In this document: positions 45,106 to 53,893 of the stretch, one piece after another
Layout: each line of letters begins with the position of its first letter
How positions within the stretch are numbered: position 1 is the first letter of the stretch
From: Epidermidibacterium keratini
Lineage (GTDB): Bacteria; Actinomycetota; Actinomycetes; Mycobacteriales; Antricoccaceae
Length of the DNA: 64,000 nt
Direction: 5' to 3'
Assembly: GCF_009834025.1 (NCBI RefSeq)
Contig: NZ_CP047156.1
Coordinates: forward strand, 2,418,001-2,482,000
The notes under the pieces: generated by a model
What the model saw: the letters and a program-made list of their open reading frames with translations, nothing else
The model's database searches: none
Told to the model about the DNA's origin: nothing
Position numbers and translations under genes: made by a program

Positions 45106-46116
45106 GTGAGCCAGAAGGACTATTTCGAGAAGGACTACTACGCCGCGCTGGGCGTGTCCAAGGACGCGAGCGCGAGCGAGATCAAGAAGGCCTACCGCAA
45201 GCTCGCCAGCGAGCTGCACCCGGATAAGAACCCGGGCGACAAGGCCGCCGAGACCCGCTTCAAAGAGGTCTCCGAGGCGTACGGCGTACTCGGCAACGCC
45301 AAGAACAAGGCCGAGTACGACGAGGCGCAGCGGCTGGCCGCGAGCGGCTTCAGCTCCTCCGGCGGATTCCCCGGCGGCGGCTTCGGTGGGGGATACCCCG
45401 GCGGCGGCTACCCCGGTGGCTACTCGCAGACGTTCAACGCCGAGGACCTAGGCGACCTCTTCGGTCGCGCGGGGCGCGGCGGGCGAGGCGGTGCTGGCGG
45501 TCCGAACATCGACGACCTGCTTGGCGGGTTGTTCGGCGGCGGCGCCGCTGGCCCGGGCTATGCCCAGCCCCCGGAGAAGGGCGCCGATACCGACGCGTCG
45601 GTGTCGCTGAGCTTCGACGACGCGATCAACGGCGTGAGCCTGCCGCTGCGGATGAGCGGACCAAACGGCACCCGCAACCTGACCGTCAACGTTCCCGCGG
45701 GAATCAACGACGGGCAGCGGTTCCGCGTCAAGGGCAAGGGCCAGCCCGGCTTCAATGGGGGACCGGCCGGCGATTTGATGGTGCGCGTGCACATCGACCC
45801 GCACCCGGTCTTCGATCGCGACGGCAACAACCTGACCGTGACCGTGCCGATCTCCTTCCCGGAGGCGGCGCTGGGCGCGACGATCAAGGTGCCGACGCTC
45901 GAGAAGCCGGTATCGATCAAGATCCCCGCGGGCACGACCAACGGACGCAAGTTCCGCGCGAAGGGCAAGGGCGTGACCACGCCTAAGGGCACCGGCGATC
46001 TGATCGTGACGGTGGAGGTCGCCGTACCGGCCAACATGTCCGGCGATGCCCAGGACGCACTGAAGGCGTACGCCGATCTGCAGTCGGGCAACCCGCGCGA
46101 ACATCTGGGTGTGTAA
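45106..46116 (+). CDS. dnaJ: DnaJ-family co-chaperone lacking the zinc-finger domain
   Basis: 336 residues from GTG 45106 (RBS GGAGGGAGG). J domain with HPD at 38-40 (LHPDKNPGD), a Gly/Phe-rich region (~90-150), then directly the two C-terminal beta-sandwich domains (GTRNLTVNVPAGINDGQRFRVKGKG, ISFPEAALGATIKVPTLE). The four CxxCxGxG repeats of class I DnaJ are absent; I see no cysteine at all. It is therefore a class II (CbpA-like) J protein although it occupies the dnaJ1 place of the operon, where a zinc-finger protein is usual. Stimulates DnaK ATPase. Confidence 0.93.
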   Translation: MSQKDYFEKDYYAALGVSKDASASEIKKAYRKLASELHPDKNPGDKAAETRFKEVSEAYGVLGNAKNKAEYDEAQRLAASGFSSSGGFPGGGFGGGYPGGGYPGGYSQTFNAEDLGDLFGRAGRGGRGGAGGPNIDDLLGGLFGGGAAGPGYAQPPEKGADTDASVSLSFDDAINGVSLPLRMSGPNGTRNLTVNVPAGINDGQRFRVKGKGQPGFNGGPAGDLMVRVHIDPHPVFDRDGNNLTVTVPISFPEAALGATIKVPTLEKPVSIKIPAGTTNGRKFRAKGKGVTTPKGTGDLIVTVEVAVPANMSGDAQDALKAYADLQSGNPREHLGV

Positions 46117-46119
46117 GCG

Positions 46120-46566
46120 ATGGCTACCAAGAGACGACCGCGCCTGACCGAGGTGCCCCCGGTTGAGCATGTCGCCGAGGACGCGCCGGTGTTCGTGATC
46201 TCGATAGCGGCGGAGCTCGCCGGGATGCATCCGCAGACGCTGCGCCAGTACGACCGAGTCGGGCTGGTGACGCCAGGGCGCACTGCCGGCGGCGGGCGCC
46301 GCTACTCGGCCCGCGACGTCGCGCTGCTGCGCATGGTGCAGCGACTGTCGCAGGACGAAGGCATCAACCTCGCCGGCATCAAGCGGATCATCGACCTGGA
46401 AAACCAGGTCGACGCGCTGCGCAGCCGCATCGATGAGCTGCTGGTCGAGATGGCGGAGATGCAGATGCGCGCGACGGCCGCCGAGGCCGCCGTACACGCC
46501 TCGTATCGACGCGAGATCGTCCCGTTCAAGTCGATGTCGATCGTGCCGTGGAAGGACTTCCGCTAG
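46120..46566 (+). CDS. hspR: Heat-shock repressor HspR (MerR family)
   Basis: 148 residues, starting 3 bases after dnaJ. MerR-type winged helix: VFVISIAAELAGMHPQTLRQYDRVGLVTPGRTAGGGRRYSARDVALLRMVQRL, followed by a coiled coil (ENQVDALRSRIDELLVEMAEMQM). It represses dnaK and clpB through HAIR boxes, with DnaK as co-repressor in other actinobacteria. HAIR boxes are present at 42383 and 63465, so the circuit is autoregulatory in this window. Confidence 0.95.
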   Translation: MATKRRPRLTEVPPVEHVAEDAPVFVISIAAELAGMHPQTLRQYDRVGLVTPGRTAGGGRRYSARDVALLRMVQRLSQDEGINLAGIKRIIDLENQVDALRSRIDELLVEMAEMQMRATAAEAAVHASYRREIVPFKSMSIVPWKDFR

Positions 46567-46576
46567 CTCGCCTCAG

Positions 46577-46616
46577 ATGGAGCGTTGGTTGCAATAGACA
46601 GCAACCAACGCTCCAT
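46577..46616 (+). terminator. Terminator of the dnaK-grpE-dnaJ-hspR operon
   Basis: Perfect 16-bp stem ATGGAGCGTTGGTTGC / GCAACCAACGCTCCAT with an 8-base loop, 10 bases after the hspR stop, followed by TCTGCTTT. Confidence 0.88.
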
Positions 46617-46670
46617 TCTGCTTTGCTGCCCCCAGAATCGGCGTACTCGCGGATCTTGTAGGTTCGCCCG

Positions 46671-47684
46671 ATGAGCGTGACGACACCAGGTCAGCCCGGC
46701 AAAGTCGCAGTACGCCGCGCGGTGCGCCATCCGCGCGAGATCCTCTGCCTCGTCATCGTGATCGCGTTGACGGTCGGCGCCATGGTGCTGGCCGGGTTCG
46801 AGTTCACCCGCGCGATCGTCGCGGCGGAGGTGCCCAACACGTACGTCGTACTGCTGGTCGCCGCTCCGATCGTCGTGTGGTTTGGCCGCGGTCAGCTCTA
46901 TGCCATGCAGCGTCTGAACGGCATCGAGATCTCACCGCGGCAGTTCCCCGAGGCGTACGCCGAAGTCGAACGCGCATCGCGCGACTACGGCCTCTCGTTC
47001 GTCCCCGACGCGTACGTCGTCTCCGGCAACGGCGTCATCAACGCGGCCGCGTCGGGTCATGGCTTCCGCAGATACATCTTCATCAACAGCGATCTCTTCG
47101 AGGTCGGCGGCCGGGCGCGTAACCCCGATGCGCTGCGTTTCATCGTCGGGCACGAGGTCGGGCACATCGCGGCGGGGCACGCGAGCTACTGGCGCCAGCT
47201 CTTCACCATCACGATGGGCTTCGTGCCGATCATCGGGTCGGTGCTCAGCCGCGCCCAGGAGTACACGGCCGATAACTACGGCTACCGGCTGCGACCACAG
47301 GGTGCGCAGGGCGCGATGGCGACGCTCGCCGGCGGGAAGTACCTCAACACGGCCATCGAGATGAACGAGTACTCCGACCGCGCCGGCCGCGAGAAGGGGT
47401 TCTTTGTCTGGGTCGTCAACGCGATGTCCAGCCACCCCGTGCTGATCTGGCGCTCCTACGCGCTGCGTGACCGCCGCGCCCCTGGGCGATTGCTGTGGCG
47501 CCCGCGGCCGGCAATCGTCGCGCTCGCGCCGCCGGTCGCGCCGTCCGACATCGCCAGCCCCGCGCTGGTCACTGCGGCGCTGCCGGTCGTCACTGAGCCC
47601 CCGCAGCTGCTCCCGCCGCAGCGCGGCCCGCAGCTCCCGCCGCCGGCTGGGCCGCACGTACCTCCGCCGCCGATCCGCGAGTAG
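46671..47684 (+). CDS. Membrane-bound M48-family metalloprotease
   Basis: 337 residues. Two membrane segments near 24-42 and 57-72, then the protease domain with H161-E-V-G-H165 (FIVGHEVGHIAAGH) and the third-ligand region RAQEYTADNYG. It resembles HtpX/YfgC-like M48 peptidases with the active site in the cytosol or on the membrane face. The C-terminal ~60 residues are Pro-rich. It stands directly after the heat-shock operon and, like HtpX, may take part in membrane-protein quality control; no HAIR box is seen in front of it. Confidence 0.85.
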   Translation: MSVTTPGQPGKVAVRRAVRHPREILCLVIVIALTVGAMVLAGFEFTRAIVAAEVPNTYVVLLVAAPIVVWFGRGQLYAMQRLNGIEISPRQFPEAYAEVERASRDYGLSFVPDAYVVSGNGVINAAASGHGFRRYIFINSDLFEVGGRARNPDALRFIVGHEVGHIAAGHASYWRQLFTITMGFVPIIGSVLSRAQEYTADNYGYRLRPQGAQGAMATLAGGKYLNTAIEMNEYSDRAGREKGFFVWVVNAMSSHPVLIWRSYALRDRRAPGRLLWRPRPAIVALAPPVAPSDIASPALVTAALPVVTEPPQLLPPQRGPQLPPPAGPHVPPPPIRE

Positions 47685-47690
47685 CCCTCG

Positions 47691-47748
47691 ACCTGCGGTG
47701 GGTTTTGGAGGTCTCTGGGCGTCACAAACCTCAAATATCCACCGCGGA
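47691..47748. repeat. ACCTGCGGTGG hairpin element, copy 2
   Basis: Left arm ACCTGCGGTGGGTTTTGGAG, right arm complementary in two blocks (ACCTC and CCACCGC). Shares ACCTGCGGTGGGTTTT with copy 1 (12184) and ACCTGCGGTGG with copy 3 (63358). Begins 7 bases after the M48 protease stop, so it could double as a terminator. Confidence 0.6.
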
Positions 47749-47828
47749 ACGCGATGGCGTGGGCTCCAGGGTTCGCTAAGGGCGAGCAAGAATGGAGTCG
47801 CCCCGTGTCGGTGCCGTCTCCTACAGTC

Positions 47829-48815
47829 GTGAGCGTGACCATTGCAATTGAGGCGCTCGGCCTGGTGAAACGCTTCGGCGCCTTCATCGCCGTCGATGAC
47901 GTCAGTTTCCAAGTCCCCCAAGGCAGCGTTCTCGGCATGCTCGGGCCCAACGGCGCGGGCAAGACGACCACGGTGCGCATGATGACCACCCTCAGCGAGC
48001 CGACCTCCGGTACCGCCCGGGTCGCCGGGTTCGACGTACGCGACAACCCCGACGGCGTACGCCGCTCCATGGGCCTGACTGGGCAGGCCGCCACCGTCGA
48101 CGAGCTGCTGTCGGGTCGGCAAAACCTGCAGCTCATCGGCGAGCTTTACGGACTGCCGATCAAGCGGGTGCGCGAGCTGGCCGACGAGCTGCTCGCTCGG
48201 TTCTCGCTGAGCGAGGCCGCCGACAAGATGGTCAAGGAGTACTCCGGCGGCATGCGGCGCCGGCTCGACCTCGCCGTCAGCCTGATCGCGGCGCCGCCGG
48301 TGCTGTTTCTCGACGAGCCGACGACCGGGCTTGACCCGCGCAGCCGTAGTGAGTTGTGGGAGGTGCTGCGCCGCCTGGTGCGCGAGGGTACGACGCTGCT
48401 GCTGACCACCCAGTACCTCGAAGAAGCCGACCAGCTCGCCGACAACATCGTGGTGATCGACCACGGCAAGGTGATCGAGCAGGGTACGCCGCTGCAGCTC
48501 AAGGACCGCTCCGGCGCGGCCAGCCTGGTGGTCACCGTCTCCGAAGGCGCGCGGCTCGGCGAGGCCGAGCAGATCCTGCGCCGGTTTGTCCCTGACGTGC
48601 ACGTCGATGAGGCCGCCCGTCAGCTCACCGCCCCCGCGGAGGGTCTTGGCCCGATGATGCGCGCCGCACAGGCCTACGAAGAGGTCGACATGGAGCTCGA
48701 CGACATCGGGCTGAAGCGACCGAGCCTGGACGACGTGTTCTTGAACCTGACCGGCCACCGCGCCGAAGAGCCTCGCGACGACGAGGTAATGGAGCCCGAG
48801 GAGGCCCCGGCATGA
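47829..48815 (+). CDS. ABC exporter ATP-binding protein (DrrA-like)
   Basis: About 328 residues from GTG 47829 (VSVTIAIEALGLVKRFG); GTG 47835 or upstream ATG 47754 are alternatives since no RBS is clear. Walker A GPNGAGKTT, Q-loop TGQAATVDELLSGRQNL (Gln in GQAATVDE), signature YSGGMRRRLDLA, Walker B VLFLDEPTTGLD and H-loop replaced by Q in LLLTTQYLEEADQ, as in DrrA proteins. The C-terminal ~90 residues match the daunorubicin-resistance-type extension (PSLDDVFLNLTGH). Overlaps the permease start in ATGA. Exports a drug, lipid or polysaccharide. Confidence 0.92.
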   Translation: MSVTIAIEALGLVKRFGAFIAVDDVSFQVPQGSVLGMLGPNGAGKTTTVRMMTTLSEPTSGTARVAGFDVRDNPDGVRRSMGLTGQAATVDELLSGRQNLQLIGELYGLPIKRVRELADELLARFSLSEAADKMVKEYSGGMRRRLDLAVSLIAAPPVLFLDEPTTGLDPRSRSELWEVLRRLVREGTTLLLTTQYLEEADQLADNIVVIDHGKVIEQGTPLQLKDRSGAASLVVTVSEGARLGEAEQILRRFVPDVHVDEAARQLTAPAEGLGPMMRAAQAYEEVDMELDDIGLKRPSLDDVFLNLTGHRAEEPRDDEVMEPEEAPA

Positions 48816-49672
48816 CCGCCACCGAAACAGCCGCACCCCAGCACGATGCGGCGCGCGCGCAGACGCCAACCGGAGCGAGCTATGGGCGCCAGGTCCGTTC
48901 GCTGGTACGCCGCAACCTCATCCACATCAAGCGACAGCCCGAGATGCTCTCGGACGTCACGATCCAGCCGATCATGTTCGTGCTGCTGTTTGCGTTCGTC
49001 TTCGGCGGCTCGATCGCCACGACCAGCGAGGCCGGCTACCGCGAGTGGCTGCTGCCGGGAATCATGGGCCAGACGATGGCCTTCGCCTCGTTCATCGTGG
49101 CGCTCGGGCTCAACAACGACCTGCAAAAGGGCATCATCGATCGTTTTCGATCCTTGCCCATGGCCAAGAGCTCGGTCCTCGTCGCGCGCAGCATCTCCTC
49201 GCTGATGCACTCCTCGATCGGCATCCTGGTAATGGCCCTGACCGGCCTCATCGTCGGCTGGCGGATCCGCGGCAGCATCGGCGACGCCATCCTGGCATTC
49301 GGGCTGCTGTTGCTGTTCGGTTTCGCGATGATCTGGATCGGCATCCTCGTCGGCTCGTCGATGCGCTCGGTCGAGGCGGTCAACGGCGTCATGTTCTCGA
49401 CGATGTTCCCGATCACCTTCCTGGCCAACACGTTTGCGCCGACCGAAAACATGCCGTCGTGGCTGCGCACGATCGCCGAGTGGAACCCGATCTCCTCGCT
49501 CGTGCAGTCACTGCGCCAGCTGTGGGGCAACGATGGCGGCGTACCCGTCCCGGACGGGGCTTCGTGGCCGCTGCACCACCCGATCCTGGTCTCGGCCGGA
49601 TGGTCGCTGCTGCTGGCCGCGATCTTTGCCCCGCTGGCGATCCGCGCCTACACCAAGCGCACCACTGACTAG
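48812..49672 (+). CDS. ABC-2 type exporter permease (DrrB-like)
   Basis: 286 residues, six membrane segments. N-terminal YGRQVRSLVRRNLIHIKRQPEMLSDVTIQPIMFVLLFAFVFGG and MGQTMAFASFIVALGLNNDLQKGIIDRFRSLPMAKSSVLVAR are typical of DrrB/ABC-2 permeases. It forms the transporter with the ATPase gene upstream, to which it is translationally coupled. Substrate unknown. Confidence 0.92.
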   Translation: MTATETAAPQHDAARAQTPTGASYGRQVRSLVRRNLIHIKRQPEMLSDVTIQPIMFVLLFAFVFGGSIATTSEAGYREWLLPGIMGQTMAFASFIVALGLNNDLQKGIIDRFRSLPMAKSSVLVARSISSLMHSSIGILVMALTGLIVGWRIRGSIGDAILAFGLLLLFGFAMIWIGILVGSSMRSVEAVNGVMFSTMFPITFLANTFAPTENMPSWLRTIAEWNPISSLVQSLRQLWGNDGGVPVPDGASWPLHHPILVSAGWSLLLAAIFAPLAIRAYTKRTTD

Positions 49673-49686
49673 GTGTTTCGGGCGCG

Positions 49687-50547
49687 GTGTCGTTGAGGGC
49701 TCGCATGGCTGACCATCGTGACGTCGCGCTCGCTGACGGGCGCGTTGTCACGGTGTATCGGGCCGGCGTCGACGATCCCGCGGCTCCGGCGCTGGTGATG
49801 CACTACGGCACTCCGCACACCGGCCGGCATCCGGCGCGGATCGCAGAGCTGGCAGGCGAGCGTGGGCTCCAGCTTGTCGCGGTGACGCGGGCCGGGTACG
49901 GCGCTACGGCTCGCCGGGTGGGACGCACGGTCGCCGATAGCGCGCGGGACACCGTCGACGCGCTGGATCAGCTCGGGATCTCACAGGTGGCGGTTGCCGG
50001 TTACTCCGGCGGCGGGCCGCACGCGTTGGCGCATGCCGCTCTGCTGGGGGAGCGAGTCGCTGACGTCGCGACCTTCGCCAGTCCGGCGCCGTACGACGGT
50101 TCTGAAGCCTGGTTTGGTGGGATGGCCGCGGACGGCGGCGGCCTGCGGCCCGCTGCCGAAGGCCGGGCAGTCCGCGAGGAACACCAGCGCACCGCCAAGT
50201 TTGACCCGGCGAGCTTCACCGACGCCGACTGGGCCGCGCTCGCGGGACCCTGGGCCGGAATCGGCGAGGACGCCCAAGCCGCGAACGCCGCGGGCAGCGA
50301 CGACGGCGAGATCGATGACGACCTGGCCTTCGTCGCTCCGTGGGGCGTCGAGATCGAGCAGATCACCGCGCGGGTCACCTTGTTTCACGGCGGCGACGAC
50401 CGCATCGTCCCGTCGCATCACGCCGACCTGCTCGCCGGGGCGCTTTCCGCGGCCGACTTGCGACACGTCGCGGGTTCCGGGCACGTCGCGATCCTCGACG
50501 AGCTGCCGGGCTGGATGGGCGAGGTTGCTGCCGGACTGCGGAGCTGA
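49687..50547 (+). CDS. Alpha/beta-hydrolase-fold enzyme
   Basis: 286 residues from GTG 49687, or 280 from ATG 49705 (MADHRDVALADGR). Nucleophile elbow GYSGGGPH, oxyanion-region HYGTPHTGRHPA, catalytic acid in GGDDRIVP and His in VAGSGHVAIL. Substrate unknown. It follows the ABC exporter by 14 bases and may be co-transcribed. Confidence 0.83.
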   Translation: MSLRARMADHRDVALADGRVVTVYRAGVDDPAAPALVMHYGTPHTGRHPARIAELAGERGLQLVAVTRAGYGATARRVGRTVADSARDTVDALDQLGISQVAVAGYSGGGPHALAHAALLGERVADVATFASPAPYDGSEAWFGGMAADGGGLRPAAEGRAVREEHQRTAKFDPASFTDADWAALAGPWAGIGEDAQAANAAGSDDGEIDDDLAFVAPWGVEIEQITARVTLFHGGDDRIVPSHHADLLAGALSAADLRHVAGSGHVAILDELPGWMGEVAAGLRS

Positions 50548-50765
50548 TCTCGACAACCGGCGTTCGTTCCTCACGCCTGCTCGATCACCGCGAGGAGCGT
50601 TCCTTCACGCCTGCTCGATTTCGGCGCGGGGTGTGAAACCCGGCAGTGTGGTGGTCACGAAGTAGCCGGGCGGTCGCGACCCCTTCTCGGTGGTCGAGCA
50701 GGGCGAGGTACGAGCCCGGTTGTCGAGACCTCGAGACCTCGAGACCTCGAGACCCCGAGACCTAT
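50546..50765. repeat. REP-like repeat, locus F, with 8-bp microrepeats
   Basis: Degenerate unit: GATCTCGACAACCGGCGTTC, CCTGCTCGAT, GGTGGTCGAGCAGGGCGAGG and CGGTTGTCGAGACC, ending in five tandem copies of CGAGACCT (50724-50763, one copy CGAGACCC). It separates the hydrolase gene from the glycerophosphodiesterase gene. Confidence 0.7.
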
Positions 50766-50822
50766 CACCGATGGTTCCCTCAGCGTCATCGGGAGTTCAA
50801 CCAGCCTTGCTGAGGTGAGAAC

Positions 50823-51974
50823 ATGGATTCTCACCAGAACATCACGCCGCGCGCCGGGTTCGGCGTCGCGACCATCCTGATCGCGGTGCTGCTGACCGCG
50901 GTGCAGCTCGCGGCTCCGGCCAGCGCTGCGCCACCAGCGGGGAAGGGCAAGAACGAGACCGTGCAACCGCTCGTCATCGGCCACCGAGGTGCCTCCGGCT
51001 ACCGGCCCGAGCACACCCTCGCCTCCTACGAGCTCGCTGCCCGCATGGGTGCCGACTACATCGAGCCCGACCTCGTCGCGACCAAGGACGGCGTACTCGT
51101 CGCCCGCCACGAAAACGAGATCAGCGGTACGACGGACGTGGCCGAGCGCCCCGAGTTCGCCGACCGCCAGACCACCAAGACGATCGACGGCAAGCCGATC
51201 ACCGGCTGGTTCACCGAGGACTTCACCCTGGCCGAGCTGAAGACGCTGCGCGCGAAGGAGCGCCTGCCGCAGGTGCGCCAGGAAAACACCGTCTACGACG
51301 GCAAGTACGAGGTACCGACGTTTGCCGAGATCCTCGAGCTGCGGGCCTCGCTGAGCAAGGAGCTGGGCCGCGAGATCGGCGTCTACCCCGAGACCAAGCA
51401 CCCGACGTACTTCCAGTCGATCGGCCTGCCGCTCGAGCCGGCCCTCGTCTCGGCGTTGAAGGATGCCGGGCTCAACAAGGCCAAGTCGCCGGTGTTCGTG
51501 CAGTCGTTTGAGCTGACCAACCTGCAGCAGCTGCGCACCGAGCTCGGCCTGAAGACCAAGACGGTGTTCCTGACCGGTGCCAGCGGCGCGCCGTACGACC
51601 TGGTCGCCGCCGGTGACCCGCGCACGTACGCCGACCTGCTGACCGCCGACGGCCTTGCCGCGATGAGCTCGTTTGTCGACGGGATCGGTCCGGAGAAGTC
51701 GCAGGTGATCCCGCGCAATCCCGACGGCACGCTCGGCACCCCGACCGCGCTCGTCGACACCGCCCACGCGGCCGGGCTCACGGTGCACCCCTACACCTTC
51801 CGCGCCGAAAACCAGTTCCTGCCGGTGGACTACCGCACCGGTGCCAACCCGAACGACTATGGGCAGATCATCGAGGAGATGAAGGCCTATCTGGCGACCG
51901 GGATCGACGGGCTCTTCACCGACCAGCCCGACATCGGCGTCGTCGCGGTCAAGGAGTACGTCGCCGGGCAGTAA
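50823..51974 (+). CDS. Secreted glycerophosphodiester phosphodiesterase
   Basis: 383 residues. Signal peptide ~1-39 (GVATILIAVLLTAVQLAAPASA-A). GDPD TIM-barrel: HRGASGYRPEHTLASYELAARMGADYIEPDL carries the catalytic His-Arg, Glu and metal ligands, ARHENEISGTTDVA the second His, and long insertion DRQTTKTIDGKPITGWFTEDFTL as in periplasmic GlpQ. Later motifs YPETKHP and TDQPDIGV. It hydrolyses glycerophosphodiesters or teichoic-acid-like polymers outside the cell, supplying glycerol-3-phosphate. Confidence 0.93.
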   Translation: MDSHQNITPRAGFGVATILIAVLLTAVQLAAPASAAPPAGKGKNETVQPLVIGHRGASGYRPEHTLASYELAARMGADYIEPDLVATKDGVLVARHENEISGTTDVAERPEFADRQTTKTIDGKPITGWFTEDFTLAELKTLRAKERLPQVRQENTVYDGKYEVPTFAEILELRASLSKELGREIGVYPETKHPTYFQSIGLPLEPALVSALKDAGLNKAKSPVFVQSFELTNLQQLRTELGLKTKTVFLTGASGAPYDLVAAGDPRTYADLLTADGLAAMSSFVDGIGPEKSQVIPRNPDGTLGTPTALVDTAHAAGLTVHPYTFRAENQFLPVDYRTGANPNDYGQIIEEMKAYLATGIDGLFTDQPDIGVVAVKEYVAGQ

Positions 51975-52024
51975 CCGCAATATTGGAGACGATGCATACC
52001 GCCACGGACGCGTACCGTGGCGGT

Positions 52025-52297
52025 ATGTGTCGCAATATCAAGGTTTTGCACAACTTCGCCCCGCCGGCGTACGACGATGAGATCGAGGCCGCCGCGCTGC
52101 AGTACGTCCGCAAGGTGAGCGGTGCGACCAAGCCGTCGCAGGCCAACCAAGCGGCCTTCGACGACGCGGTTCGGGAGGTCGCGGCGGCCACCGCCAAGCT
52201 GCTGGACTCACTGGTCACCACGGCCCCGCCGAAGAACCGTGAAGAAGAGGCGGCAAAGGCCAAGGAACGCAGCCAGAAGCGCTTCGCCTCCGCCTAA
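52025..52297 (+). CDS. DUF2277-family protein
   Basis: 90 residues from ATG 52025. The start MCRNIKVLHNFAPPAYDDEIEAAALQYVRKVSG is the hallmark of DUF2277 proteins, which always begin with MCRNI; upstream ATG 51983 would add 14 unrelated residues. A highly charged C-terminal helix (KNREEEAAKAKERSQKRF) is usual. Function of the family is unknown. Confidence 0.9.
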   Translation: MCRNIKVLHNFAPPAYDDEIEAAALQYVRKVSGATKPSQANQAAFDDAVREVAAATAKLLDSLVTTAPPKNREEEAAKAKERSQKRFASA

Positions 52298-52306
52298 GGC
52301 GTCCGC

Positions 52307-53893
52307 CTAACGCCCCGCGTCGCCGAGCCGCCGCAGCACCGTGCGGGTCACCTGCTCGACGAACCAGTCCTGGTGGATCAGGCCCGCCACCCACTCGCAC
52401 ACGCCGGCGTTGAACACGGTTCCTTTGCCGCGGCTGAAGGTGGCCATCATCGCCGAGCCGTAGCCCGGTCGGGGTCGGCCACGCCCATCGAGCTCGTGCG
52501 GGCGGAACGTCGCCGCGCCGTCGAAGTCCTCGACGTCGCCGAGCGGGACCGTGCCGTCCCACCTGTCGACCTCGGCCTGGATGGCCGGACCCATCGCGAT
52601 GATCTCTAGATCAGCCGGCGCGTCGTCGGTGCCAGTCGCAAACGGCAGACCCCCGGCAAACGTGTAGTCGACCCCATCGACCTCGAAGGTCGCCACCCGC
52701 GACGGGGCCCCGCCGAGCAGGTCTCCGTAGTAGAGATCCGAGCCTTCCAGCGCCCAATGCTCCGGCCGGTAGATGACCAGCCCGCCATGACCGCGAGGCG
52801 AGGCCGTGCCGAAGCCGGCGTACACGCCGTTGAGCCCGCGCAATCCAAACGTCGTCGCAGAGGGATAGCCGGTCACCGGGTTGTCCCACGAGGTAGTCGT
52901 GAGCTCCTGCTGCGGCGTGCCGAACACCGGGTCCTTCTCCGGCGCTTTGAAACAGGTCTGGATGCCATCGGCGATCCGCACCTGCCACGTGAAGTTGCCG
53001 GCGAAGCGGGCCACATTGCCTCCGCCGTCGACGAACGCATCGACCGTGCGGCGCATCTGCGCCGACCAGTACTCGTCGTGGCCGACAACGACCAGGCAGC
53101 GGTAGCCATCGAGGACTGTCGGGTCTTCATGGAGATCCATCTGGGTCAGGTAGTCCAGCGTGATGCCTTCGCGTTCGGCCCAGACCGCAAACGGCCGCTC
53201 GTACGTCGCCCAGAATGCATCGGCGTGGTGGCGCGAGAAGCCGCGTAGCCGAGCCCACTCCCACACCTCATAACGCGGATGTTCGAACGGCCCGAGGGGA
53301 GTCTCCAAGCGACTGCGCGGGGCGCCATCCGGCTTGCGCAGGATGCCTCGAGCGATCGGCCGGCGCACTGCGGAGTACGGAGACGGTACGTCGACCAGCG
53401 GATCGTCGCCGAGTCCGCGGTAGTGGTTGGCCCCGCCCCAGTCGTTGTAGGCCAGCAGCGTCGAGGTGGTGAGCAGGAAGGCGTACGGCGACTGTGGCCG
53501 CGGAGCGCGCACGACGAAGAAGTGTTCGCGCTCCCACCGGTCGCGACCGGTGCCGGCGGTGATGATGACGAGGTATAGCCCGCTCTGGCAGTCCGGATCC
53601 ACCTCAAGGGTCGTCAGCAGCGGCCAGTCGCACCCACGCGCGTAGGCGTCATCGGGCGTCGGCGCCCACTGGGCGGCGAGCTCCTGCTTAAGCACGAGCT
53701 CAGGGCGTGCGCCGTCGCGAACTACCCGCAGCGTGACCGTTTCGGTGCTGGCGATGCCATGCACCTGCACGTGCTCGCCGGGTAGATAGCTGAACTTATC
53801 GGTGTAGCACCAGGCTTCCGGGCCGGCTGGCTGGGTGGAGGGCCGTTCTGGATACCAGTCGGGTGCGTTCCACGCCTTGGGTGTCGCCGCCAT
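52307..53893 (-). CDS. N,N-dimethylformamidase large-subunit-like protein
   Basis: 528 residues from ATG 53893 (MAATPKAWNAPDWYPERPST). It matches the pattern of the dimethylformamidase beta-subunit-like family: WCYTDKFSYLPGEHVQVH (N-terminal beta-sandwich), YNDWGGANHYRG, YLTQMDLHEDPTVLDGYRCLVVVGHDEYWSAQMRRTVDAFVDGGGNVARFAGN, and DPVFGTPQQELTTTSWDNP. In DMFase the mononuclear iron is held by two Tyr and one Glu; I see Tyr and Glu residues in HDEYWS and nearby but cannot assign ligands. It probably hydrolyses an amide. Its ATG overlaps the stop of the DUF3830 gene (ATGA), so the two are translated together and may form a complex. Confidence 0.8.
   Translation of the reverse strand: MAATPKAWNAPDWYPERPSTQPAGPEAWCYTDKFSYLPGEHVQVHGIASTETVTLRVVRDGARPELVLKQELAAQWAPTPDDAYARGCDWPLLTTLEVDPDCQSGLYLVIITAGTGRDRWEREHFFVVRAPRPQSPYAFLLTTSTLLAYNDWGGANHYRGLGDDPLVDVPSPYSAVRRPIARGILRKPDGAPRSRLETPLGPFEHPRYEVWEWARLRGFSRHHADAFWATYERPFAVWAEREGITLDYLTQMDLHEDPTVLDGYRCLVVVGHDEYWSAQMRRTVDAFVDGGGNVARFAGNFTWQVRIADGIQTCFKAPEKDPVFGTPQQELTTTSWDNPVTGYPSATTFGLRGLNGVYAGFGTASPRGHGGLVIYRPEHWALEGSDLYYGDLLGGAPSRVATFEVDGVDYTFAGGLPFATGTDDAPADLEIIAMGPAIQAEVDRWDGTVPLGDVEDFDGAATFRPHELDGRGRPRPGYGSAMMATFSRGKGTVFNAGVCEWVAGLIHQDWFVEQVTRTVLRRLGDAGR

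Noticed and set aside
46932-48869. 645-codon minus-strand frame
   Set aside because: Runs across two clear plus-strand genes (M48 protease and ABC ATPase) and an intergenic hairpin; no protein features.
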